Of a stretch of DNA of 64,000 bases, positions 12,106 to 22,497 are shown piece after piece (the stretch's first letter is position 1; each line of letters starts with the position of its first letter). The notes beneath the pieces were generated by a model that ran no database searches, was not told the DNA's origin, and worked only from the letters and a program-made list of their open reading frames with translations. The stretch is from Patiria pectinifera (Eukaryota > Echinodermata > Asteroidea > Valvatida > Asterinidae), in the NCBI GenBank assembly GCA_029964075.1, contig CM057135.1, forward strand, positions 23,400,863-23,464,862. The letters run 5' to 3'. The position numbers and the translations under genes were made by a program.

Positions 12106-12846
12106 TTTCATTTTTAACCATGTCCTATCTACACTTCCATACTTTTGCTATAATTACCAAACTACCTTCCACACCGCGTGGTGTCTAAAGTAGTGTGTAG
12201 GTCATACTGCACTGCGGGGGAAAATTAGTGATGTCCATACTTGTTAGCCCCACTTGTGTGGCCTCAGTATTGCGCTGTACAGTAGGTCACACGTCTGGTT
12301 TCCCAACCTACTGAAGAGTTTAGTCCAAAGCCTGGCGCATATGGTCTCCAGAAATTTCTCGAAAATTTGATGAAAGATTACCTAATCTACCCGGATGAGA
12401 AATCATAGAATACAACCATATACACTGGTATGTAAAAAAAATATGCCGAAAAGGGTGCGTTAGCGTTTGGAATAAACTCCTCAGTACTAGTACTGAAGAA
12501 CCTGGAGTGATAATCATCCAATTTTTGAACATACCTTCCATTCAGTTCTGTTTAGAATTTTATACAAAAACAAACTGTCCCTACTAGACTATTAGTTCTT
12601 GTTACATCATGTATGCACGTACAAAGCAGAAGAAATGTAAAAAGCCACTTCATCATGTACCACCACTTTACTTGTATACTGTCAAGCCTAATGCAATCTG
12701 TCATTACCCGGGCTTACAACTGGCTCTCCTTTTCCTTGTGCAGTTTCCAAGTAGACTTGCCACAAATGCTGTATTTTGTTTGACATTAAAAAAAAAAATT
12801 CATCCTGTTGTAATGTGAACCTACTGTACATGGTCCTACGTATTTT

Positions 12847-13077
12847 TTAAAAATTATTATCAGTGTCAGTCTCCTTTATAACCAATTGTTGTTGAGAGAC
12901 AGGTTTCAGGGTCGGCTGTTTTGCCGTTTTCTTTCTGCCCTGACCCTTTTTATGTTCACCACTTTTGGGAGCTCTTGGAGGTCTATCAGTTGCTCCCTTC
13001 TTTCTTTTGGCAGATTTTAATGTTGCCCGTTCCATAGGCTGGCCCTGAAGGCCAACAATGTGGGCATCAGGATACAC
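12847..13077 (-). other. Possible last exon, unrecognised basic protein
   Basis: On the minus strand a strong acceptor (eight T then GCAG, at 13078-13088) is followed by 76 open codons and a stop at 12847. The translation starts VYPDAHIVGLQGQ and continues Lys/Arg/Gln-rich. The 5' part of this stretch is absent from the parallel copy at 11544-12505. I do not recognise the family. It may be the last exon of a gene whose earlier exons lie elsewhere, or a relic. Confidence 0.3.
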
Positions 13078-13138
13078 CTGCAAAAAAAACCCCTGGACTT
13101 TGTTATTTGTCTTGGTCACTGTGAGTTGGGCTATCATC

Positions 13139-13503
13139 GGGAACCAACCTGACTCATTGTTTCCTTTTTTTAGTTTTATGAAACAAGCATAACAAAACGG
13201 GGAATAGGGAACATGTGAAATAGAACACAATGTATACATGTAGTTGAAGGCCCCCCCCCCCCTAAGAACTGGACAATAAAAGTCTTTTGTTCTTCGTATT
13301 GGCCACTCTGAGGTGGGGGTATTATCAGGAACCAACCTGACTCATTGTTGACTTCTTTCATGACGCAAGCATAATAAACTGGAAAACAGAGAATATAACA
13401 GGACACAATGACAACAAGTAGCCCCCTATAGATCTAAATGTGGTTGAAGGTCTGCCAAAGTGCCAAAGAACTGGACAATAGTTCTTTGAATCGGCCACTC
13501 TAG
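13139..13503 (+). repeat. Two-copy tandem repeat, about 188 bp
   Basis: Copies at 13139-13326 and 13327-13503 share GGAACCAACCTGACTCATTG at the start and AAGAACTGGACAATA and GGCCACTCT near the end. The copies are diverged. Confidence 0.75.
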
Positions 13504-14159
13504 TTCTACATTACAAATATGTGTACTGTTCAGACTCTTTTGCTACAAGTACCAGACAACCTTCCACACCGCTTGGTGTGTAAAGTAATGTGTAGGTCAT
13601 ACTGCAGGGGAAAATTAGTGATGTCCATACATGTTAGCCCCACTTGTGTGGCCTCAGTATTGCTGCGCTGTACGTTAGTTCACACGTCTGGTTTCCCAAC
13701 CTACTGAGGGGTTTAGTCCAAAGCCTGGCGCATATGGTTTCCAGAAATTTCTAGAAAATTTGATGAAAGATTACCTAATCTACCCGGATGAGAAATCATA
13801 GAATACAACACGGGTATGTAAAACATATGCCAAAAAGGGTGCGCTAGTGTTTGGAATAAACTCCTCAGTACTAGTACTTGAGAACCTGGCGTGTGACCAG
13901 CCCCCCGATTTCACGAAACTAATCTTTACTTGCGAGGCGTCGCAGCATTTATGATGCATCGCAGCCGGAAGACTCGTCGCCGCTGCGATGTGTAATACGA
14001 TTCATTTCACCAAACGCATCGTAAGGGTGACGCGTTCAAAACACATCTCATTTAACTTTAAATAACAGAAATATTTAGAACGAGGATGACCTTTACACAT
14101 TTAAAACTGTTTCAAGTGCTGCATTAGCTTTGCATAAAACAGTCGTTGAAAGTTGTTAA

Positions 14160-14426
14160 TTGAAGATGGCGAAAGTACGCGCATCTGCAAAAATGAAGAT
14201 CAGTGATTGGATGCAAAGTTTCTGTGAAGATGTCGTCTGCTAGCTTCTTCCGTGAAGGTAAGTACGCTTGTTGCTATAGAGAAATTTTAGGGAAACTTTT
14301 CTGTCGCAAATTAGTTGCCGATGGTATCTTTTTTCTACTCCTAGTTGGTTGTTGCATTACAGTCGGTCTGTGAAAAATAAAAACCACGATGGAAAGCATG
14401 CCTAGCTGCAGCACAGCCTCAGCATC
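14160..14426 (+). other. Candidate 5' exons of an unknown transcript
   Basis: A donor GTGAAG|GTAAGTACG at 14257/14258 is followed by an exon bounded by GTTGCATTACAG (ending 14362) and CAGCATC|GTAAGT (14426/14427). Splicing them joins no long open frame: the frame from ATG at 14230 stops just after the junction. If transcribed, this is more likely a 5' leader or non-coding RNA. Confidence 0.2.
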
Positions 14427-15246
14427 GTAAGTTTTTATTTGTTGATTTTTGGGAAATTGTTTTGCTCACCAAAATTTTATACGGCAAAGCTTTCATAAGT
14501 TTTGAAGAGTTATGTTTGTCTTGCTATAATTTCTAGTGCCTCACGGTCATAACTATCTAGTGTGATTGTGTAGTTTAGGACACCTTTTTCTTAAGTTGTT
14601 TACAGCAAAGTAAGTGGGTTTTTTATCAATCCAAAATGACTTAAACAATCTTTTTTAAACCCGAATTTTATAATTTTTATCAGCAGTTTGGTTACAATAA
14701 CTAAAATGAGATTTGAACCTGATTTTCTTGTCGTGCTTCCTTAACCATGTCTATGCACACCATTGTTGCAGTATTGCAGTCTAGCAAAGACTGCGAAATT
14801 ATGGCGCACTGACCTGACCTGCAGCTGGCAATGCCAGTGAACATGCTGAAGCCCTTTTTTATCCTAAATAAGTGTTCAACCCGCATTTGTTTTGCGCTCT
14901 GTAATCACAATCCTGCTTCCTCATGTACTTTATGTACCTGCAATGAAGGAACAGAGCATGAAAAATATTTACAAATAATTCATTTTATCAACAGTGTATG
15001 ATAAAATGCTTTATACTCGGCGAGTTCATGCTTGTTTACATGTACATGAATTCATTTGCTCTTTGCCCTAGTTTCATATACATACAAGAACACAGGCCAG
15101 TAATTTGGCGTGTTGCCAAGTCTTTGACCTAATTAGCTGGATCACCTCACTCGGTTCTCAAGCCTTGCACAGCTGTACTCCATTACCATATTTGGTATGC
15201 CAGTGAGAGATTTCAATATGCAAATGATTAGAACAACTTCGAACCA

Positions 15247-15390
15247 ATGAAAAAGTTTGTTTTGTCTTATGTTGCTTAGTGAAGTGAATTGGCCCAAGTT
15301 GGGCTGTAAGTGGGCTGTGCTCACTTTTGTCACAGTCATTGAGACAGCAGAATCAGATTTCATTTGTGCATTAAATTTTCATTGGATTAT
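15247..15390 (+). repeat. Inverted dispersed repeat, copy 1
   Basis: Reverse-complement match to 17228-17355 over at least 105 bases. The shared core includes TTTGTTTTGTCTTATGTTGC and GTGGGCTGTGCTCAC or its diverged form. The identity of the element is unknown. Confidence 0.75.
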
Positions 15391-17227
15391 ATTCTTCTCC
15401 CTCCCTTGGATTTACAATACCTTGGATTTATATTTGGTGTATGGTTTTTTTTAGCAAATTGAATCAATTTTTCTGTGAACCAGCAGGAGTGGTTTTTGTT
15501 GTTCTGTGTCGATTCTAATCTTGGATGTCTCCAATTCCCAGTCCAGTGGAATTATTGACAGTCATCATTTGAGTCGATGGATCTTTGACTTTTGATATAT
15601 TTGGTGTCTCAGATTTCTTCAAATCCTATAGAATTATGTGACAGTTGGGCGTCCACTAACTCATAAAGATGAGGCCAAATTCATCATGCAACTGCAAGTT
15701 CTCCTGCTTTCACCAGCCAGTTTGTGGGCACTTCACTACAAGCCCATAACGTGAAACAAGTCAGTTTAAGTATATTTGCTTTAACATACTAATCCTCCAA
15801 ATCCATTTATTTTCTGAAAATTGCACCCTTGTGCAAAAATGTACCCTTTGAAGACTAGTGTTCATTTGCAGCAATCCAAAAAGTAATTGACAAAAGTATT
15901 GTTTAAAATCATACTTACTTTATAGATGGTCCGATGTTATGTACCAAACTTTTCCAATTTCAAAATAGTTCTTTGTCAAATTATAAACAATGTATTGCGG
16001 TAAGAGTTGGTCTTTGGAGTTAGGTCATATTATTTAAATATAAAATATATTCAATGAGATGTGTAAACTAAATATGAAATTTATTAAAGGCTGTATTATA
16101 ATTTTACATTTCAAAGAGTATTTATTGTTTGTAACATGCACCGAAATAAATAAAGCTGACAATGTAAAAGGAAAAAGTTGTTGGATGTATTTTTGTTCAG
16201 GTACTTAAGAACCACCTTTAGACCTTATCAGTTAAATCATCCAACAACACTTGTGTGCATCATGACCAGTGAATCAAAAACCCTTTACTAAAACTGCCCC
16301 GGTTAGTGTATCAGCATGGAGGTAACATCTCCCAGTCCATCCCCCCAAAAGGAACAATCCATCGCAAAGTTATATATAATGAAAGAAAATGTATAGTGTT
16401 GCGGACAGAACCCATTCACTTAGTGATCTCACATAAAATGTAATAACGCCTGCTGTGGCCCCTTTTGTTTCTATTTGTTTTAAACTGGATTGGATACAAA
16501 ATCAACAAGCAGCAATCAACATGTATTCAAACCCTTCCATTTATCATATGTTGATAATGAACTACTATAACTGTATTAGTTCTACTGGTACATCTGTAAT
16601 ACCTTATAAATATCTGTTGATTATACTCAGACTCAATGACAAAAACACAGGGATTACTCACTCACAGGTATGAATTTATGCCACAGTCGTGTGAAACTTT
16701 TTTAATTCATTTCATTTCCAATTCTTCCATACTCAAAACTGAGCAGGATACCGATGATCGGGCAAACCGGTCACACATGGGACGTACACACTCCCATGAT
16801 TTTGAACACTACTGCGTGATCGAAATACAACCACTGGCACCACAGAGTGCACAGACCCAAGACTTAGCTGGGTACAGAGCCGAAGCTACAAGGTACATGC
16901 ATGTACATGTTTACATGTAAACCAAAACAAGTGGTTATAGGCCATATCTATGTCCATCATTAAGACGTAAACATTAAAAAGTTGCATATCCACTGATGTA
17001 AAATTCAGTCAGAAATCTAGCCCCATGAGACTCGCGAGCGCTATTGCAACTGTACAATATTTAGAACATCCAACAAGAATTATAAGCGATCAAATGTCTC
17101 TTAACAATGAGAAAGGGGGAAATGGCTGCCTGAACCCGTTAAAACTTGCCAACCCTTCGCAATTATTTAAATATTTAAGGAGCAAATAATACAAGGCGGG
17201 GTTAGGGGGATGGTGGAGGGGAAAACT

Positions 17228-17355
17228 GAATGTGCACAAAATAAAATGTGCTCCGCTGTCTCAGTGACTGTGAAATAAGTGAGCACAGCCCAACTCACAG
17301 CCCAACTCGGGCCACCACTTCACCAAGCAACATAAGACAAAACAAACATGAAATG
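17228..17355 (-). repeat. Inverted dispersed repeat, copy 2
   Basis: Partner of 15247-15390 in the opposite orientation, about 1.9 kb away. The two may be separate insertions of one non-coding element or the arms of a larger foldback. Confidence 0.75.
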
Positions 17356-18117
17356 AACCAGACACGTTGATTCGTACATAGTCGATAGACCTAAAATCAT
17401 TGTTGCTTGTTGAGTAAGACTGTAGTATTTCAAGTTCAAGCCCACAAAGTTTCCGAGACAAATGATTCCTCTCCATGAAGCACTAACAATACAAATCATT
17501 CACTTTTGGTATGCGACATGTTTACAATTCCCCTTCCACCAACTAGAGACCTTTTGAGGTAGAGTTGCCGACATTACCGACAAATCTACATTTTCATTCG
17601 CGTTTTAATATTATTGAACCACACGTTCGATAATGCACATGTAAACATTATTTTCTTAATAAGGAGCAACGATGACTGGAGTAGAATACAACACACGGCG
17701 GCCAAAGTTTACGATGAGTAAAGTAACTGACATAGGGCCCATGTTACAGCAAACACAGCAAGACATTGAATTGGTTTCAGTTGCAAACACACCCACACAA
17801 ATTGTGAACACTATGAAAATAGCAACTGTGATTACATAATTATTTCAAATAAAAATCTTATTTGGGTGTCGATGATGTATAAAGCACTCTAAATGTGCTT
17901 GGATCCTTAAATTGTTCACAATAATGCAATGTGGGTTTTTTTTTAAATTAACTTTGTAATAAAACATTAAGGTAACAAAATTCTAGCCCATTTCTCTGTT
18001 TGATTGGTACTTTTGCATAAATTTTGGCCACCATTGTACTTAGCTATATCCGTGGCTGATGTAGGCCTAGTGCTACGAAGGTAGAAAATGCTGTATCCTG
18101 TGTCAACAAAGTTAGGC

Positions 18118-18604
18118 TTAAAGCTAGAGTCCATCATTTGCAGCTATCCAAAAAGTAACTGGCGTAATTATTGTTGAAAAACATACTTGGCTGAAAGATA
18201 GTAAGGGGACTAGACTTCCTGTGAAATTTTTCTGGCAAGCTATCATTTTTAAGTAATCAACAAAAGAAGGCCTTTCCAACGGTGCGTCTTAAGAAGCACC
18301 GTACTGAGGAAATTCAAATTATTAGGTTGTTTTGTTATTCGGCAAACCGCGCGCAAGCACGCGGTTGCTATAATACGTCGGATTAGTGCTCAACATCGTG
18401 TAGCTGCAATCGGCTCATTGAGAATGTGGCTCGGACGCTGGATTCAGGCCTAATTCAAAACATTATTCAGCAATGTTTGATACAGCCGTTCGAGTTGAAA
18501 CTTCATCAGGTTAGTTGTTCAGCACCCTTCTTTAGATTTTGAGCACTTCTGTTGCTTCAAACGAACAAAATGCACAAATCACAAATGATGGACTATACCT
18601 TTAA
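18118..18604. mobile_element. MITE-like element next to the hAT gene end
   Basis: Terminal inverted repeats at 18118-18140 and 18582-18604: the left reads AAAGCTAGAGTCCATCATTT and the right, inward, AAAGGTATAGTCCATCATTT, with two mismatches. Non-coding. The right end stops two bases from the stop codon of the hAT pseudogene at 18606. Its right 100 bases recur at 46034-46136, and its left end resembles sequence near 15860, so it is a dispersed family. Confidence 0.7.
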
Positions 18605-18605
18605 A

Positions 18606-19687
18606 TTACACATTTTCTAGAATGTTTGGCAAGGTTATTCGTCGCGGTTGTCTTCTTGCGAACTCGGCAACGACTTCTTTGTGATCGATCGGTAGATCTA
18701 TGTGACAGTACATGAGTGCCAACGATGTCAAACGCTCCTAACCCATGGTAGAACGGAGGTAAGTCTTAAGCAAGCGGAGAAGAGATACTGTTCTTTCACA
18801 TTCGCAACTTGTGACAGGAAAGGTTGCACATATTTTCCAAATCACCTTAATGTTTCTGAAAAAAAAAACACTGTCGCAACTTGACAAAGCGTCTTTGATC
18901 GTTTTGGGCTTGTCAACTGTTGTTAGGGACCATAACTTCCGCCACTGATGCAGTTCAGCTGGTAGGGCATCTGGTGACGGCAGATCATCGAGAAAATAAT
19001 CGAACTCATGATGGGTGGTTCATTGTTGCAGGAACCAATGTTAGTCCCACTGCTGCTTTTTCCTGCAATACAGTAAATCTAGAGTTCATTTCAGAAATCA
19101 AAAAATCTAAGTAGGGCACGGTCAAGGATTTTCTGTAATAATCCTCTGCATCATTGGCTGGTACGTTGCTTCGCATTGTCTGGCGTGAACATGTTCTTGG
19201 CTTTTTCACCTCAATATTCAGGCTCTGAGCTTTTTGAGTTGCTTTCGTGAAGTAGTCGTGGTGGAATGTTCCAACGTTATTACGTATGTCAGTATATGAA
19301 ACTTTCACCAGGTTGACTTGAGCCACTGCTGCACTTACGTCACGGCGTCATTCCTGTAATGACACACTCACTCCTATCAGATAATGAAGCAGCTCTTGAA
19401 CGATGATTAACGTCACGAGGAATTCAAAATCAGTGAGAGTTCTAAACAGTGACGAGGCACTTGCACATCCTTCTTATCTTGTGTCTGGCTTTTCGGCATA
19501 TACTTTCAGTGAATCCATGATTGCAGGATAAGTATCAATAAGCATCTATATAGCACAATGTCTCTCAACCCATCTCGTTTTGCAGAACCCTTTCAGCTTC
19601 CACTTCCGTTCATATATGTTACGTTTCTTTGTCTTCTTCCTCAGCGTTAGCTTTTTTTCCAGGGGACCACTGGAAGAACTGTACAAC
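18606..19687 (-). pseudogene. hAT transposase, 3' exon (C-terminal half), broken
   Basis: This exon continues the hAT gene whose earlier exons are at 27215-28211. An acceptor (CTCTTCTGCAG, at 19688-19698) begins it in the phase left by the donor at 27215. The translation passes through a region typical of THAP12/ZMYM1-like hAT proteins: a KTRWVERH motif, PRTCSRQTMRSNVPA, and EDYYRKSLTVPYLDFLISE. The hAT dimerisation domain follows near 18700-18960 (LPAELHQWRKLW, then SCECERTVSLLRLLK). There are several in-frame stops (after KTRWVERHCAI, after YAEKPDTR, after VSLQE, and in the dimerisation domain after LRSTMG) and at least two frame changes, near 19620 and 19010. The family cuts and pastes DNA through an RNase H-fold core; this copy cannot. 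It is 3' complete, ending at a TAA at 18606-18608. Confidence 0.9.
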
Positions 19688-20110
19688 CTGCAGAAGAGAC
19701 ATTAAAATATCAATTTAGATTGAGATAACACATCTTTTCTAGCGTTTATTACACTTACCAACTACTCACACAGGAATATAGGCACATCCTTGATGAATGT
19801 AGAATTATGGAAAGCATTTAATTATCGTACAATAGACTGCTAATTTCTCTATAGTTGTTATTTCTTACAGATCGTAGCGACAGTGGTTTTACATAACACA
19901 ACTGGTTAATGGCAGAAGTATGTGTGTAAGGCAGGCATTGCATATCGTTTGTGTAGTAAGTAATAGGATTTGTACGTTAAACAAATACTGTGCATCTTTC
20001 AATGGCAATCGCTGATCAGTGCGAGTGACCCATTTGCATATACGCCGCGCGCGTTTAGCCAATTGTAGTGTGCGCGCAGTTCGTGACCTACTTTTGCACT
20101 GCCGAACGTC

Positions 20111-20118
20111 TATAAAAG
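20111..20118 (+). promoter_or_regulatory. TATA box in the solo LTR
   Basis: TATAAAAG in a GC-rich context, about 120 bases into the LTR. This is the clearest TATA promoter in the window. Confidence 0.6.
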
Positions 20119-20234
20119 GCGAGCGTTTCCAGCAGTCGGGTGGCTCGGTTCGTTCGAACGAGTCCTGTGCAGCAACAAGAGGCTAGCAAGTGCCGTGGGC
20201 AAGGCGCACAGCTGGTAAGTGCTGTGTATGTTAA

Positions 20235-20445
20235 GTCGGCAAAGAAGTGCCGTGAAGTTTACAGGTTAAAGTCGGCAAAGAAGTGCCGTGAAGTTTACAT
20301 CGTTGGTCAGCGTGCAAGAGCTGTGAAGAATTATTAGTCAGCGTACAAGAGCTGTGAAGAAATATTAGTCAGCGTACAAGTGCTGTGAAGAATATTAGTC
20401 AGCGTATACAAGTGCTGTGAAGAGTATTAGTCAGCATACAAGAGC
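20235..20445 (+). repeat. Tandem repeats inside the solo LTR
   Basis: Two copies of a 36-bp unit containing GGCAAAGAAGTGCCGTGAAG (starting 20235 and 20271) are followed by about five units of 30-33 bp that start GTCAGCGTACAAG and carry GCTGTGAAGAATATTA (20306-20445). They lie just downstream of the predicted start site, in the leader. Confidence 0.85.
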
Positions 20446-21083
20446 ATCTAGTCTGCGCTCATAAACAAGCCCTTGCCCAAGCTTCAAATATTAGTCGAGC
20501 AAAGCACGCGTATTAATTAATTAATCCTGCAGAACCGCACGTGTATTTTAAATAGCTGCAGCGTCGTACCGTGCAGAATAGTCACTCATTCTGAACAGCG
20601 AATGACATACTTTTACTTGCAGTAAATATAAATTACATGTAAATAATTCTCCTGTTATAAATAGACTTGAATTGGCGCCCAAGTTAACACTGTAAATAAA
20701 TTATATTGTTGCGAATTGAGTTCTTGAATTACAAAAGCTGTTTCCTCGAGTGAATTACTTAGTGTCTGTTAATTGCTGATGCGTGCGCTTGCGCATTAAT
20801 AATATTAGTAGACTTCTTCAAACATCCTCCTTTAATGACTGTGGAGTCTTCCTGATGAGCCTGGACTGCTTCGACCTCCCCACCCCTACCCTCTAGCCCC
20901 GCATAATTAGTCAAGTTGTTTAAAACCTCGAATCCCTCCCCCTTCCCCTCACCAATCCACGCCCACCCCCGAGGCTACTGGCTGTGACTGGATTGATGTT
21001 CTTTCCCCTTCGAGAAGTCCCTGCAGACAACCTCCAAGCAAGCCAGCCGTAAGTATACGGTGGGTATCAGGTCATCATCATTC

Positions 21084-21111
21084 TCTGAACGGGCACTCCT
21101 CGCCCGTTACA
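21084..21111 (+). other. Hairpin at the LTR 3' end
   Basis: AACGGGC and GCCCGTT form a perfect 7-bp stem around a 7-base loop just before the terminal ACA. Confidence 0.5.
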
Positions 21112-21242
21112 ATACTATTCTTTAATTGAATATTTATTATTGGTGAATATCATAAAGTGAGGAACTTTATAAATAATGGACTGGTTTGTAAACATTTTCT
21201 ATTAGCATGTGCAAACTGACAAAATCGCGTAAGGCAGTGTTA

Positions 21243-21274
21243 GGCCAAAAAAAAAAGGCTCCGGTTTCTGGTAT
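21243..21274 (+). repeat. Left terminal inverted repeat
   Basis: GGCC, A10, then GGCTCCGGTTTCTGGTAT. It matches the right end in reverse complement at 31 of 32 positions. Confidence 0.9.
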
Positions 21275-21849
21275 GGAGCTTGCCCCAAAAGTGGTGCGGC
21301 GACGCGGCTTTTTTTTTTTCCCCCTACTTTTTTTTTTCCAAACAGGTGTGTTTGGGCTACATAACATGTGACCCTGCTATGAGATGCACGAATAAGCCAC
21401 TTTGTAACACATGTGTAATGAATGGACAACTGGGAGCATATAAAAAGAGCAAGAATGTTGGATTAATAGTGAAAATATACATGTACATGTTGTGATATAT
21501 AATGTTTGTTGAGAATAAATAAAAATGCCAAAGTATGATCTGTCTCTAGTATACTCTTTATTTCACAAGTCAAAATGGGAAACTTGTTGAGTTGAAACTG
21601 CAAAGCGAATGTCATGCAATAGAAGGAATATTCCTATGGGGTGAAGAATAAAATATTTTCCATTTCCAACAATTTGTTCACCTCATAGTAATATTTATTC
21701 TATTGCACTCCACATAAAACAAACTTAAAATAAATAATCCTGGCAATGATGGGCAACTTAAGTTATACTTCTCTACTCACTTCAACAGTGGGCTCTCGCT
21801 ATCACCTCTCGATTACTGATGTTGTTTAGCACACAAAGTAAAATATATG

Positions 21850-22420
21850 TTCAAAGAAAATGTTCAGCTTTGAATGCAATGGAAATAAAATTACCACTAG
21901 GTATTAAAAATTAACACCCCCAAAAATGCTGAAATATTTTTCACGCCACTGCCTTTTGATAAATGTTATGCAACTGCATGTTAGTAAGTGGCTAAAATAA
22001 TCAACAAAATAAATATTTAAAGAAAGTTATACTTTTTTTTAATATCCTCTTAACTTTTATAACACAAAATAAAATATATAACAAGAAAATGTTCAGCTTT
22101 GTAGGTACCTTTTGATAAATGTTATGCAACTGCATGTTTGTAAGTGGCTAAAATAATCAACAAAATAAATATTTAAAGAAAGTTATACTTTTTTTTAATA
22201 TCCTCTTAACTTTTATAACACACAAAATAAAATATATAACAAGAAAATGTTCAGCTTTGTAGGTGGAGCAGCAATGGAATAAAATTACGACTGTAAACAC
22301 CCAAAAAGTATGCTGAAATATTTTTCACTCCACTGCCTCATAATAGATGTGATACAACAAAATGACTTAAATAATTAACAAAATAAATATTTAGAAACTC
22401 ATACTTTTTTAATATCTTCT
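21850..22420. repeat. Subterminal tandem repeats of the TTA transposon
   Basis: A near-identical 156-bp tandem pair (about 21952-22107 and 22108-22264) contains GTTATGCAACTGCATGTT and GAAAATGTTCAGCTTTGTAGG. A diverged third copy follows (22285-22420), and an upstream partial copy lies at 21860-21950. It sits between the left end and the gene's stop codon. Subterminal repeats are common transposase-binding regions; that role here is inference. Confidence 0.85.
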
Positions 22421-22497
22421 CAGTTATATATTTCTTGTAGTTTTGGCAACTGGTAGCCTACATGTACTTGACTGTGAATTACACCAAGTAGTTCAAG

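Larger units (their letters stand above)
11544..13891. repeat. Tandem segmental duplication, two copies
   Basis: Copy 1 spans about 11544-12505 and copy 2 about 12506-13891. Matching blocks are 11544-11960 with 12506-12880, and 12165-12505 with 13545-13891, roughly 90 percent alike by eye. The middles differ: copy 1 carries a palindromic minisatellite (11984-12105), while copy 2 carries an exon-like piece and an internal tandem repeat (12847-13503). Both copies start at AGTGATAATCATC. Confidence 0.85.
13892..18117. other. Non-coding stretch with possible 5' exons and diverged repeats
   Basis: No coding gene supported. A CpG-containing segment (13900-14260) is followed by two exon-like blocks (listed separately). 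An inverted repeat pair and a fragment at 15860-15930 resembling 18130-18200 are the only other structures I see. AATAAA signals occur near 16146. Confidence 0.5.
19989..21111 (+). mobile_element. Solo LTR of an LTR retrotransposon
   Basis: A 1123-bp block begins TGTGCATC and ends CCCGTTACA (TG...CA). It is flanked by a 4-bp direct repeat ATAC at 19985-19988 and 21112-21115. Start, end and 4-bp duplication resemble the gypsy element at 48737-59178. A core promoter (TATAAAAG at 20111-20118, followed by a CAGTCG initiator-like site about 24-30 bases later) supports an LTR with a short U3. No internal region or second LTR is present, so it probably arose by recombination between two LTRs. It lies in the large intron of the hAT pseudogene. 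Confidence 0.65.

Noticed and set aside
18940..19010. tRNA-like stretch with A-box and B-box resemblance
   Set aside because: On the minus strand this sequence encodes the start of the hAT dimerisation region (LPAELHQW), so the tRNA resemblance is chance.
20235..20445. CRISPR-like regular repeats
   Set aside because: The repeats are directly adjacent without unique spacers, in an animal genome and inside an LTR.
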